Below, piece after piece: positions 1 through 7,981 of a stretch of 64,000 bases of DNA. Positions within the stretch are counted from its first letter, which is position 1. Each line of letters starts with the position of its first letter. The notes beneath the pieces were generated by a model. That model was given only the letters and a program-made list of their open reading frames with translations, was not told the DNA's origin and made no database searches. The position numbers were made by a program, and so were the translations under genes. This DNA is from Ignavibacteriota bacterium (GTDB taxonomy: Bacteria > Bacteroidota > Ignavibacteria > SZUA-365): contig JACRFB010000018.1 of the NCBI GenBank assembly GCA_016218045.1, positions 1 to 64,000 of the forward strand. Reading direction: 5' to 3'.

Positions 1-40
1 AAATAGGTTGATCGTCAAACGTGGGCTGTGTACGTTGCTG

Positions 41-115
41 CATAGCAAGCCTCCGCGAGGTGTGGATGTTTTTGGGCAAACAGAAATCTAAACACCACGT
101 GCGAGGCTTGCTATG
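41..115. repeat. Inverted repeat, 13-bp perfect arms
   Basis: CATAGCAAGCCTC at 41-53 is exactly complementary to GAGGCTTGCTATG at 103-115, with about 50 bases between. It lies downstream of the glycosyltransferase stop codon. It could be a terminator-like structure or a small non-autonomous element. No target-site duplication is obvious. Confidence 0.6.
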
Positions 116-128
116 TTAAACATCGGGT

Positions 129-190
129 CTCTCCCGCTCTCCCGCTGTCCCGCTCTCCCGCTGTCCCGCTGTCCCGCTGTCCCGCTCTCC
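129..190. repeat. Tandem CCCGCTSTC minisatellite
   Basis: Iterated CCCGCTCTC and CCCGCTGTC words run right up to the stop codon of the minus-strand glycosyltransferase. On the mRNA-sense strand this reads GGGACAGC/GGGAGAGC, giving many evenly spaced GGG runs that could form a G-quadruplex just past the gene. It belongs to the same general class as the other G-run tracts in this window. Confidence 0.7.
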
Positions 191-1300
191 CTACCGCTGC
201 CAGGCGTGCCACTTCTCGGTGATAAACGCAGCCATCTTCTGGCGGTAGATCTCGCGGTCGAAGGTTTCGGCGTGTGCGCGGATGGAGAGGGGATCGAAGT
301 CGGTGCGGGAAAATCTGCGGACCGCCGCGGCGAGGGAGGCCGGCGTCTGTTCATCGAAAAAGAGTCCGCTGAGACGCTCGCGCACTGTTTCTGTGGCGCC
401 GCCTTTGCGGAACGCGATGACGGGTTTGCCGCAGGCCATGGCCTCGACGGGCACGATGCCGAAGTCCTCTTCACCGGGGAAGATGAGGGCCGCGCATTGT
501 GCCATCGCATGCTCGATGCCCGCGTCGTCGACCCAGCCGTCCAGGCGTATTGTCGGACCCGCAATCGCCTCGAGCGTGCGCCGCTCTGGTCCGTCACCAA
601 TGACACGCAGCGGGAGTGCCAGCTCGTTGAAGGCGCGTATGGCAAGGTCGACACGTTTGTAGGGCACAAGTGCCGACACCATCAGGAAGCCGCCGTCGGA
701 ATCGTGCGACACATGAAAACGCTGTGTGTCGACGGGCGGATAAATCACCGCCGCTTCGCGCCCGTAGAAACGCTGAATGCGTCCGCGTACGTATTCGGAA
801 TTTGCGATGAAGTGGTGCACGCGCGGACAGCTCCGCACGTCCCAGGCGCGCAGACGCGTCGCCGCGAGACGGGCCACGGCGCGTTTCACACGCCCCACCT
901 GTTCGCGGCTGAAGTACTGATCGAACATGTCCCACACATACCGCATCGGCGTGTGCACGTACGAGATGTGCAGCGCTCCCGGATCCGTCCGCACACCCTT
1001 CGCCACCGCATGACTCGAGGAGATGACGAGGTCGTGTCCGCGCAGATCGAGCGACTCGATCGCGCGCGGAAACAGCGGCAGGTATTGCCGGTACATCGTC
1101 CGTGCCTTCGGCATCTTCTGCAGGAAGCTGCTGCGTATGTCGTGCGACGCGATGGTGTCGGAAACGGCGTCCTTGTAGCCCAGCAGCGTGTAGATGGGCG
1201 CATCCGGAAACAGCTCGCATAGCACCTCGAGGCATTTCTCCCCGCCGCGCATGCCCGTGAGCCAGTCGTGCACCAATGCGATATTCTTTGCGCCGTCCAT
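191..1300 (-). CDS. Glycosyltransferase family 4 (GT-B) protein
   Basis: A 369-residue cytoplasmic GT-B glycosyltransferase, expected to move a sugar from a nucleotide-sugar donor onto a glycan or lipid acceptor. The N-terminal acceptor half begins with the strand NIALVHDWLTGMRGGEK (residues 6-22). It also has YVHTPMRYVWD (114-124) and IANSEYVRGRI (165-175), which are typical of WbaZ/RfaB-like GT4 enzymes. The C-terminal donor-binding half holds VSALVPYKRVDLAI (208-221) and the E-x7-E element, E278 to E286, in EDFGIVPVEAMACGKPVIAF. Length is normal. No strong Shine-Dalgarno precedes the start, but the first residues fit the family. Acceptor and pathway (O-antigen or exopolysaccharide) cannot be told; no other glycan genes are in view. 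Confidence 0.9.
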   Translation of the reverse strand: MDGAKNIALVHDWLTGMRGGEKCLEVLCELFPDAPIYTLLGYKDAVSDTIASHDIRSSFLQKMPKARTMYRQYLPLFPRAIESLDLRGHDLVISSSHAVAKGVRTDPGALHISYVHTPMRYVWDMFDQYFSREQVGRVKRAVARLAATRLRAWDVRSCPRVHHFIANSEYVRGRIQRFYGREAAVIYPPVDTQRFHVSHDSDGGFLMVSALVPYKRVDLAIRAFNELALPLRVIGDGPERRTLEAIAGPTIRLDGWVDDAGIEHAMAQCAALIFPGEEDFGIVPVEAMACGKPVIAFRKGGATETVRERLSGLFFDEQTPASLAAAVRRFSRTDFDPLSIRAHAETFDREIYRQKMAAFITEKWHAWQR

Positions 1301-1365
1301 TCAGTGCAACATGCCGAATACTCTGTATTGGATCAAGGTCGCCGCCGCCTCCGGTTTGTTTGTTC

Positions 1366-1900
1366 CTCACACTCCCGTGAGGATACAGGAGAAAGGAGAC
1401 AGGAGACAGGTTTCGAATCAACCCATGTCTCCTGCCTCCTGTATGCTTCCTCCTCACACCCGCATGAGGATACAGGAGAAAGGAGACAGGAGACAGGCAT
1501 CGAATCAATCCGTGTCTCCTGCCTCCTGTATGCTTCCTCCTCACACCCGCATTAGGATACAGGAGAAAGGAGACAGAAGACAGGTTTCGAATCAACCCGT
1601 GTCTCCTGCCTCCTGTATCCTGTCTCCTCACACGAACAGAAAAGACCGATCTACCTCCTCCTCACACTCCCGTGAGGATACAGGAGAAAGGAGACAGGAG
1701 ACAGGTTTCGAATCAATTCGTGTCTCCTGCCTACTGTATCCTGTCTCCTCACACGAAAAGAAAAGACCGATCTACCTCCTCCTCACACCCCCGTGAGGAT
1801 ACAGGAGAAAGGAGACAGGAGACAGGTTTCGAATCAACCCATGTCTCCTGTCTCCTGTATCCTGTCTCCTCACACGAACAGAAAAGACCGATCTACCCAT
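1366..1900. repeat. Array of five long palindromic G-word repeats (family A)
   Basis: Five near-identical units lie at about 1381-1446, 1467-1532, 1554-1630, 1675-1750 and 1796-1871. Each has a left arm built of GGAGACA-type words (GGATACAGGAGAAAGGAGAC...), a conserved loop TTTCGAATCAA, and a right arm TGTCTCCTGCCTCCTGTAT, so each folds into a long stem. Small stems CCTCAC/GTGAGG join units. A trailer CAGAAAAGACCGATCTACC follows units 3, 4 and 5. The array sits in the divergent 823-base gap between the glycosyltransferase and kor start codons; 1901-2123 holds CTACC-rich DNA and no gene. Frames that cross the array give low-complexity peptides and are not counted as genes. Confidence 0.9.
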
Positions 1901-2123
1901 CTACCATCTACCAACTACCCACCTACTCCCACCCCCGCGATTTGTTTCCTCGTCCGCAAACCGATAACTTGTTGAACCTACGAAGCACCTTTTCTATCAC
2001 GTAGTACCTACTCCCTCCTGATTTGTTTTGAACCTCTTCCTTCGATTCTTCTCTTCCGTACATGCCGCGCCCCGCAAGGCGCAGGGATATATCTTATAGT
2101 CCACCGTAAACATGGAGTGAATC

Positions 2124-2429
2124 ATGCCGTCCATTCGTGGCACCATCGATATCGCCATAGAAAAATGCAAGGGATGTGAACTGTGCGTGGTCGCCTGTCC
2201 GCAGCAGTCGCTTGCCATGGCGAAGGATATCAACAAACAGGGGTATCACTACGCCGTGCTGGTCGAGGACACCTGCACAGGGTGCACCAACTGCGCGCTC
2301 GTGTGTCCCGACGCCGTCATCACGGTGTACCGCGAGGATAAAAAGACAAAGGCGAAGATCCCGGTCGCCGAAATCCGCAACGTGACGTCCGACATCAGCG
2401 TCAAGGTCGGCGAAACACCGGCCAACTGA
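2124..2429 (+). CDS. korD: 2-oxoacid:ferredoxin oxidoreductase, ferredoxin-like delta subunit
   Basis: A 101-residue protein with two [4Fe-4S] motifs, CKGCELCVVACP (residues 15-26) and CTGCTNCALVCP (53-64). It should pass electrons from the catalytic subunits to a soluble ferredoxin. It is first in a four-gene cluster with the alpha, beta and gamma subunits, which is the standard context of KorD/VorD/PorD. GGAG sits about seven bases upstream of the ATG. The assignment as the delta subunit rests on its position. The 2-oxoglutarate substrate for the complex is inferred from similarity to Kor-type subunits; a branched-chain or other 2-oxoacid is possible. Confidence 0.88.
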   Translation: MPSIRGTIDIAIEKCKGCELCVVACPQQSLAMAKDINKQGYHYAVLVEDTCTGCTNCALVCPDAVITVYREDKKTKAKIPVAEIRNVTSDISVKVGETPAN

Positions 2430-2474
2430 CCCCGCCTCCCACCGACACAACGAAGAACCTCAGGAGATATCTCA

Positions 2475-3545
2475 ATGGGTGAGCTGCGACTCATGAAAGG
2501 CAACGAGGCCCTTGCCGAAGCCGCGATCCGCGCCGGCATGGACGCCTATTTCGGGTACCCGATCACTCCGCAGTCGGAAGTGCTCGAATACCTCACACGC
2601 GAAGCGTGGCTGCGCACAAAGGCCTCGATCCTGCAGGCCGAGAGCGAAGTCGCCTCGATTAACATGCTCTATGGCGCAGGCGGCGCGGGCGGCCGCGTCA
2701 TGACCTCGTCCTCGAGCCCCGGCATCAGTCTGATGCAGGAGGGCATCTCGTACATCGCCGGCGCGGAAATCCCGTGTCTCATCGTGAACGTCAATCGCGG
2801 CGGTCCCGGTCTCGGCACCATTCAGCCCTCGCAGGGCGACTACTTCCAGTCCGTCAAGGGCGGCGGCCATGGCGATTACCGCCTCATCGTGCTTGCCCCC
2901 GCAACGGTGCAGGAGATGGCCGACTTTGTGCTCGAGGGATTTGAACTCGCGGAGAAGTACCGCAATCCGGTGCTCATTCTCACCGACGGCGCCCTCGGCC
3001 AGATGATGGAAAAGGTGGAATTGCGCGATCAGGTGGACCGTGCCGCGCGGAAGATCCCCGGCTGGGCGACCACCGGCAAGACGCCCGACCGCGCCGCGAA
3101 TGTGCTCACATCGCTGTTTATTCAGCCCGAGGAAATGGAACAGGTGAACCTGCGCCTGCAGGAGAAATACAAGGTCATCGAGCAGAACGAGATCCGCTAT
3201 CAGACGATACAGGTCGAGGATGCCGACATGGTGCTCGTGGCCTACGGCCTCTCGGCGCGCATCTCGCGCAAGGCGATGGAAATCTGCCGCGCACACGGCA
3301 TGAAGGTGGGCGTCATCCGTCCCATCTCGCTGTGGCCCTATCCCTCGCAGGTCATCACCGATGCGGCGCAACACGCCAAGGCCTTTCTCGCCGTCGAACT
3401 CAACGCCGGCCAGATGGTGGAGGACGTGCGCCTCGCCGTCAACGGCCGCTGCCCGGTCGAACACTACGGCCGCATGGGCGGCATCATCCCCTCGCCCGAG
3501 GAGATCGTCACCGTCATCGAAAAATTGTACTCACAGGTTTCATAG
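2475..3545 (+). CDS. korA: 2-oxoacid:ferredoxin oxidoreductase, alpha subunit
   Basis: A 356-residue alpha subunit of the CoA-dependent oxidative decarboxylase (2-oxoacid + CoA + oxidised ferredoxin to acyl-CoA + CO2 + reduced ferredoxin). The N-terminal pyrimidine-binding domain shows GYPITPQSEVLEYL (about residues 27-40), the family signature. The transketolase C-terminal-like domain covers the last third (MVLVAYGLSARISRKAM). A strong AGGAGA lies eight bases before the ATG. It follows korD by 45 bases and precedes korB by 11, so the genes are co-transcribed. In anaerobes and Chlorobi-like bacteria this enzyme serves the TCA cycle in the oxidative or reductive direction; direction cannot be read here. 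Confidence 0.92.
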   Translation: MGELRLMKGNEALAEAAIRAGMDAYFGYPITPQSEVLEYLTREAWLRTKASILQAESEVASINMLYGAGGAGGRVMTSSSSPGISLMQEGISYIAGAEIPCLIVNVNRGGPGLGTIQPSQGDYFQSVKGGGHGDYRLIVLAPATVQEMADFVLEGFELAEKYRNPVLILTDGALGQMMEKVELRDQVDRAARKIPGWATTGKTPDRAANVLTSLFIQPEEMEQVNLRLQEKYKVIEQNEIRYQTIQVEDADMVLVAYGLSARISRKAMEICRAHGMKVGVIRPISLWPYPSQVITDAAQHAKAFLAVELNAGQMVEDVRLAVNGRCPVEHYGRMGGIIPSPEEIVTVIEKLYSQVS

Positions 3546-3556
3546 GGGCGCCTGCC

Positions 3557-4354
3557 ATGGATAATCCGAAGATCGACATCGATTTGGACCACGAAGAACT
3601 CGACGTGGTGTGCGAGCGTCCCGACACGCTGAAGGACGCGCGCATGCACTACTGCCCGGGCTGCGGCCACGGCGTCGCGCACCGCATCATCATGGAAGCG
3701 GTGGCGGAGCTGGGCATACAGGACAAGACGATCGGCGTCGCGCCGGTCGGCTGCTCGGTGTTTGCGTATCACTACATGAACATCGACATGCAGGAAGCGG
3801 CGCACGGCCGGGCCACCGCCGTTGCCACCGGCATCAAACACATCCTGCCCGATCACTACGTGTTTACGTATCAGGGCGACGGCGACCTCGCCGCCATCGG
3901 CACGGCCGAGACGATTCATACCGTGAACCGCGGCGAGAATCTGCTCATCGTGTTTATCAACAACGCCATCTACGGCATGACGGGCGGACAGATGGCGCCG
4001 ACCACGCTGTTCGGACAGAAGACCTCGACCTCGCCCTACGGCCGCCAGCGCGAATTCAACGGCAATCCGCTCAAGATCACCGAACTGCTCGCGCAGTTGC
4101 CCGGCGCATTCTATGTGACACGTCAGGCGGTGAACAATCCCAACGCGGTGCGCAAGGCGAAGAAGGCCATCATCAACGGCTTCAAATATCAGGAACTCAA
4201 GCGCGGCACAAGCTTCGTGGAAATCGTCTCGAACTGTCCGACGAACTGGGGCCTGCCCCCCGTGAAGGCCAACGAATGGCTCGTCGAAAACATGCTTCCG
4301 TATTATCCGCTGGGTGACATCAAGGTGCCGTCGAAGGAGGATTTGCAACCATGA
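3557..4354 (+). CDS. korB: 2-oxoacid:ferredoxin oxidoreductase, beta subunit (TPP-binding)
   Basis: A 265-residue beta subunit that binds thiamine diphosphate and Mg. It shows YCPGCGHGVAHR (32-43) with the conserved cysteines C33 and C36, and the TPP motif starting GDGD (107-110) and ending in NN (135-136), followed by IYGMTGGQMAPTT. The ATG at 3557 was chosen although the frame is open upstream to 3332. It lies 11 bases after the korA stop and gives the normal family length; the upstream part is a shadow of korA. The stop overlaps the korC start (ATGA), so the two are translationally coupled. Confidence 0.92.
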   Translation: MDNPKIDIDLDHEELDVVCERPDTLKDARMHYCPGCGHGVAHRIIMEAVAELGIQDKTIGVAPVGCSVFAYHYMNIDMQEAAHGRATAVATGIKHILPDHYVFTYQGDGDLAAIGTAETIHTVNRGENLLIVFINNAIYGMTGGQMAPTTLFGQKTSTSPYGRQREFNGNPLKITELLAQLPGAFYVTRQAVNNPNAVRKAKKAIINGFKYQELKRGTSFVEIVSNCPTNWGLPPVKANEWLVENMLPYYPLGDIKVPSKEDLQP

Positions 4355-4902
4355 CTGAAGAAGTAATTTTTGCGGGCTTCGGCGGACAGGGCGTCCTGTC
4401 CATGGGCCAGGTGCTTTCCTATGCCGGCATGATTGAAAACAGGGAAGTGTGCTGGATGCCGTCCTACGGACCCGAAATGCGCGGCGGCACGGCGAATTGT
4501 ATCGTGCAGGTGTCCGACACCGACATCAGCAGTCCGATCATCGGCAAATTCGATACGGTGGTGGCGCTGAACCAGCCCTCGCTCGACAAGTTCGAACACG
4601 CCGTGAAACCGGGCGGGACGCTGATCTACGACAGCACCAACATCATCGAACCGCCCACACGCACCGACATCGATGTGGTGCCGGTGCCCGCGAGTGAAGA
4701 GGCGGTAAAGATGAAGAACACAAAGATCATGAACATGATCGTGCTCGGTGCCTTCCTCGAAAAACGCAAGACCGTCGATATCGAGACCGTGCTCAGCGCA
4801 CTGCGCAAAGTCCTTCCCGAGCGGCACCATCATCTTATTCCGCTCAACGAACAGGCGCTGCATCGCGGCCAGGAACTCGCCCGCGAAACGGTAACTGCGT
4901 AA
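4351..4902 (+). CDS. korC: 2-oxoacid:ferredoxin oxidoreductase, gamma subunit
   Basis: A 183-residue gamma subunit. It begins with the family signature EEVIFAGFGGQGVLSMGQVL (residues 3-22), and MPSYGPEMRGGTANC lies near residue 40. The gamma domain binds the CoA part of the substrate. The gene overlaps korB by four bases, and the preceding AAGGAGG-like stretch (tcgaaggaggatttgcaacc) is a good ribosome site. Last gene of the operon; a family-A repeat block begins about 50 bases downstream. Confidence 0.9.
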   Translation: MTEEVIFAGFGGQGVLSMGQVLSYAGMIENREVCWMPSYGPEMRGGTANCIVQVSDTDISSPIIGKFDTVVALNQPSLDKFEHAVKPGGTLIYDSTNIIEPPTRTDIDVVPVPASEEAVKMKNTKIMNMIVLGAFLEKRKTVDIETVLSALRKVLPERHHHLIPLNEQALHRGQELARETVTA

Positions 4903-4954
4903 CCTGCCATACACGATACTCTCGTTTCATCCGCGTCTGCGATGCAGCGCGGTG

Positions 4955-5135
4955 TAAGGACACAGGAAACAGGAGACAGGAAACACGGTGCGACACCGTT
5001 CCTGTCTCCTGTCTCTTTTCTCCTCACAATCGCGTGAGGATACAGGAGACAGGAGTCAGGAGACACACGCTCACACGATTGCATCCTGTCTCCTGTATCC
5101 TGTCTCCTCACACGGACAGAGTAGATCGATCTACC
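4955..5135. repeat. Two more palindromic G-word repeats (family A)
   Basis: Two hairpin units lie at about 4957-5033 and 5034-5115. They are built from AGGAGACAGG/CCTGTCTCCT words like the array at 1366-1900 and share the CCTCAC/GTGAGG connector and the trailer CACACGGACAGAGTAGATCG. The unit at 4957 has a different loop (ACGGTGCGACACCGT), so arms are conserved more than loops. With the upstream array they bracket the kor operon. Bases 5187-5460 contain no other feature I can support. Confidence 0.9.
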
Positions 5136-5156
5136 TAACTACCATCTACACATCCT

Positions 5157-5186
5157 TTGGAACGAATCTTGCACTTCCCGTAGATT
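5157..5186 (+). promoter_or_regulatory. Candidate promoter (TTGGAA-N18-TAGATT)
   Basis: TTGGAA at 5157-5162 and TAGATT at 5181-5186 match the -35/-10-like pair seen at other places in the window. It would start a transcript with a leader of roughly 270 bases before the DUF1573 gene, so it may serve another start or be fortuitous. Confidence 0.35.
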
Positions 5187-5460
5187 AGTGTCTCTCACCG
5201 GAACCACGCCCGACACAAATCCGTTGTGAAAGAATCGACACAAAACGCGAAACAGCAGGAACTTGCGCCATTTTCCATAAGGAAAAATATCACGGCGGTT
5301 ACGTCAGGAAAGAGACGAAAGGATTGTCTTCCAGGGTGTACACTCCCGTCACCCTCACGATACAGACCCTGCGCTTAGAAGCGAGATACCTTCCATGATC
5401 CATGCTGTTCCCGGTAGCACGCGGTTCGCTCTTCGTCCCGTCCGCTTACACTTTGTGCTC

Positions 5461-6222
5461 ATGCGGCCCCTGATGGTGCTGCTTGTTCTTTCCTGTCTTC
5501 TTCCCGGCTACGCGGCGGGACAGGGACTGATTTTCGACTCAACAACGCACGATTTCGGGCGTGTGAAACAGCGCGAGAAGGTGCGCGCCACATTCAGGTA
5601 CACCAACGCCGGCACCGACACGGTGTACCTGCTCGAACCGCGCGCGGGCTGCGGCTGTACGGCCGCACTGCTCAGCGCGCCCATGGTGACCCCCAAAGGC
5701 ACGGGTTCGATGTCGGTGGATTTTACCGCCTACGCCGGCACCTTCGGACATGTAGAAAAACATGTGCAGATGTTCCGGCGGGTGCCGGGCGGAGAACAAC
5801 AAATCGCGACACTCACAATCAAGGCCTTCATCGTGGGGGAAGTGATTCCCGATTCCACGCTGCTGCGTTTTGACGTCACGGAAGGTGATTCGGCCGTGAT
5901 GCATACGGCGTTGCACAATTCCTCCGACCATCCGGTGACTCTCGACAACGTCTCGGCGGCGTTGATGGAGTATGTGGACACCACCGCGGGCACGGCCTAT
6001 CATTCCGATCGTGTCATCGGCCGTGCTGTGCCTGATGTGGTGGTGGCCCTCGCGCGCACACAGCTCGAACCGGGGGAGAGCACGGAACTGAGTATCGGAC
6101 TTCGAACACACGGCAAGGGACAGGTGACCGGCAGCGTGCGGATTGTGCTGCCGCAATCCGAAATCCGCGTACCCGTCGTGGGGATAGTCCGCCGCCTTGT
6201 CCGTGACCCGCGCAGGGAGTAG
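5461..6222 (+). CDS. DUF1573 secreted protein
   Basis: A 253-residue exported protein with a signal peptide (MRPLMVLLVLSCLLPGYAAG) and a DUF1573 Ig-like domain. The hallmark FDSTTHDFGRV (about 25-35) and the conserved cysteine pair in RAGCGCTAAL are both present. DUF1573 proteins are common in Bacteroidota; their molecular role is not established. An in-frame ATG at 5395 would add 22 residues with an unusual N-terminus, so I chose 5461, where the signal peptide starts. Neither start has a clear Shine-Dalgarno. It is followed 78 bases later by a second DUF1573 gene, suggesting one transcript. Confidence 0.8.
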   Translation: MRPLMVLLVLSCLLPGYAAGQGLIFDSTTHDFGRVKQREKVRATFRYTNAGTDTVYLLEPRAGCGCTAALLSAPMVTPKGTGSMSVDFTAYAGTFGHVEKHVQMFRRVPGGEQQIATLTIKAFIVGEVIPDSTLLRFDVTEGDSAVMHTALHNSSDHPVTLDNVSAALMEYVDTTAGTAYHSDRVIGRAVPDVVVALARTQLEPGESTELSIGLRTHGKGQVTGSVRIVLPQSEIRVPVVGIVRRLVRDPRRE

Positions 6223-6300
6223 ATTGTAGTGATGTTCACGACCCGCATCCCTGCATCAGACTGTTACGGAAGAACACATCATTCAAGGAGATACATTCAG

Positions 6301-7161
6301 ATGACATCCATTCGACTTTTCGCCCTTGGCGCCCTTGCGCTGGCGATGACCCTTACCGCGGGCGCGCAGACGCCCGCTAGTGACAACTCCGCCTGTTTCC
6401 AGGTTGTCGGAACCTCCGATTATTATTTCGGAACCATCGACGCCGATCAGACGGTCGAGCACACCTTTGTTTTCAAGAACACCTGCGCCGAAGTGGTAGA
6501 GATCGATCAGGTGCGCCCGAGCTGCGGATGCACCGCGGCCGTGGTCTCGGAGAAGGTGATTCAGCCCGGCGGCGAAGCCAAGATCCAGGTGAAGTTCACA
6601 CCCCCGAAAGGCACGCGTGGCAAGGCGAGCAAGACCGTGAGTCTCTATCTCAAGGGCAAGACCGAAGTGCACACCATGCTCCGCTTCTCGGCCGATGTGA
6701 AGAGTGAACTCGATATTCAGCCCTCGTATCTGCAGCTCTATGGCGGCGAAGTCGGCAAACCCATCACCGGCACCGTGAAGGTGAAGAATGTGTCCACCGA
6801 TCCCGTGGAGCTTCTCGAAATGCCCTTCAGCGCCACGTCCTATGCCGATACGGGCAAGGTCCCGGGCGGCAGCAGTGTTGCCATTCCGCTGAACAACGCG
6901 GTTGTACGTCCGCAGACCGCCACGCTGAAGCCGGGTGAATCCGTCGATGTCGCCATCACCGTGACGCCGGAGTACAAAGGCAACCTGAACGGTTCGCTGC
7001 GCATCAAGACGAAGAAGAGCGAGGCGTATCTGCAGGTGTTCGGCATCATTCGCGGACCCGAAGGCGCCCAGATAGGGACAACCGGCGTTCAGACGGGTAC
7101 ACCCGCAGTGCAGGAGCACGTCATCCGGATAGTTGACGATCCCGCGAAAAAGCAGAAGTAA
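6301..7161 (+). CDS. DUF1573 secreted protein, second copy
   Basis: A 286-residue exported protein: signal peptide MTSIRLFALGALALAMTLTAGA, then a DUF1573 domain with YYFGTIDADQTVEHTF and the SCGCTAAV motif, then a second Ig-like part and a lysine-rich end. The frame is open from 6229, but AAGGAG at 6285-6290 sits ten bases before the ATG at 6301, which also starts the signal peptide. It shares only domain-level similarity with its upstream neighbour, so the duplication is old. Function unknown. Confidence 0.85.
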   Translation: MTSIRLFALGALALAMTLTAGAQTPASDNSACFQVVGTSDYYFGTIDADQTVEHTFVFKNTCAEVVEIDQVRPSCGCTAAVVSEKVIQPGGEAKIQVKFTPPKGTRGKASKTVSLYLKGKTEVHTMLRFSADVKSELDIQPSYLQLYGGEVGKPITGTVKVKNVSTDPVELLEMPFSATSYADTGKVPGGSSVAIPLNNAVVRPQTATLKPGESVDVAITVTPEYKGNLNGSLRIKTKKSEAYLQVFGIIRGPEGAQIGTTGVQTGTPAVQEHVIRIVDDPAKKQK

Positions 7162-7185
7162 TCCCTTCAGCGCAGGACCATTCCC

Positions 7186-7452
7186 ATGAAGCGTGTCATT
7201 CCCGAATACAAAACCCTGGCCGAAGTCCTGCAGGACGCCATCGACAAGGAAAAGGATGCCGAGGTCTTTTATCGCGAAGCCGCGGCCATGGCGCAAGCCA
7301 CCGACATCCGCGAATTCCTGACACAGATGGCCGACATGGAGCGTGACCATTTCGACATGCTCACGCGCCGCCTCGACGCGCTCCGCGCCGATCAGCAGGT
7401 GATGGACGGCATCCTTTCGAGCTACGGCGAGGAGGAGGAACCGGCGGCCTGA
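7186..7452 (+). CDS. Half-size ferritin-like (rubrerythrin-type) protein
   Basis: An 88-residue, mostly helical protein with two predicted helices carrying di-iron-type ligands: E22 and E26 in EKDAEVFYREAA, and E52/H55 in MERDHFDML. A full rubrerythrin or ferritin has four helices, so this is one half and would need to dimerise to form a di-iron site. Rubrerythrin-like fragments usually act in peroxide or iron handling. Encapsulated ferritins have a similar two-helix size, but no encapsulin gene is nearby. It starts 24 bases after the DUF1573 gene and is followed by a clear terminator. Confidence 0.75.
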   Translation: MKRVIPEYKTLAEVLQDAIDKEKDAEVFYREAAAMAQATDIREFLTQMADMERDHFDMLTRRLDALRADQQVMDGILSSYGEEEEPAA

Positions 7453-7478
7453 CGCGCTCGTATCTGTGAGACACACAG

Positions 7479-7506
7479 CGGCGTCCTTCGGGGCGCCGTT
7501 TTTTTT
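7479..7506 (+). terminator. Rho-independent terminator
   Basis: CGGCGTCC (7479-7486), TTCG tetraloop, GGGCGCCG (7491-7498), then eight T. It ends the DUF1573 / ferritin-like transcript. Confidence 0.9.
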
Positions 7507-7656
7507 AGGATGTAGGAGTTAGGATGTAGGATCTAGGAGCTGGGATGTTGGAATTAGTAGTCAAGAGATTGGAGGTGTGACAGTTGTCGGAACTCAGAAC
7601 GCGGAACACAGAGTGGTGAACTCGTTCCCCGTTCCCCGTTCCCCGTTCCCCGTTCA
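7507..7656. repeat. Low-complexity G-word tract plus GTTCCCC tandem repeat
   Basis: 7507-7560 iterates AGGATGTAGGAGTTAGG-like words. 7624-7656 contains four copies of GTTCCCC, i.e. GGGGAAC on the other strand, with G runs spaced for a possible G-quadruplex. It lies between the terminator and the tRNA promoter. No gene. Confidence 0.75.
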
Positions 7657-7666
7657 GAGCGTCGAA

Positions 7667-7695
7667 TTGCATTTTCCACGTGAAAGTGCTAGATT
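7667..7695 (+). promoter_or_regulatory. Promoter of tRNA-Ser (TTGCAT-N17-TAGATT)
   Basis: TTGCAT at 7667-7672, a 17-base spacer, TAGATT at 7690-7695, and the mature tRNA 5' end 20 bases further on. Confidence 0.65.
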
Positions 7696-7714
7696 TAACG
7701 GCTCGATTCAATCC

Positions 7715-7801
7715 GGAGAGGTGGCAGAGCGGTTGAATGCGGCGGTCTCGAAAACCGTTATACCCGTAAGGGTATCGAGAGTTCGAATCTCTCCCTCTCC
7801 G
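7715..7801 (+). tRNA. tRNA-Ser (anticodon CGA)
   Basis: An 87-base class II tRNA. The acceptor stem GGAGAGG (7715-7721) pairs with CCTCTCC (7794-7800), with discriminator G. The anticodon loop CTCGAAA between GCGGT and ACCGT gives anticodon CGA, reading UCG. A long variable arm (TACCCGTAAGGGTA) is typical of serine tRNAs. The T arm is GAGAGTTCGAATCTCTC. The 3' CCA is not encoded. Confidence 0.97.
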
Positions 7802-7817
7802 CGACCTGATACGCCCA

Positions 7818-7849
7818 GGGTAGGTCTGATACGACCTGCCCTTTTTTTT
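7818..7849 (+). terminator. Rho-independent terminator of tRNA-Ser
   Basis: GGGTAGGTC (7818-7826), loop TGATAC, GACCTGCCC (7833-7841) and eight T. Confidence 0.92.
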
Positions 7850-7981
7850 GTGCCTCCCGAATCTCACGATCCGACCTCGCCGGGCTTGTTGGACTCAGAT
7901 CTGGACACGTAATGAACACTACCTCGATCCAGGTGACGTACGGCAGAGAGCAGGTTTTCAAAGATGGATCTGATGTAGGCC

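Noticed and set aside
1366-1900. Possible CRISPR array
   Set aside because: Units are long palindromes about 66-77 bases long with near-identical interiors, not short repeats with unique equal-length spacers, and no cas genes are near.
1194-2004. Overlapping frames rich in RIQEKGDRRQ / SCLLYP peptides on both strands
   Set aside because: They only translate the family-A palindromic repeats; similar peptides appear in several frames and there is no start context or domain.
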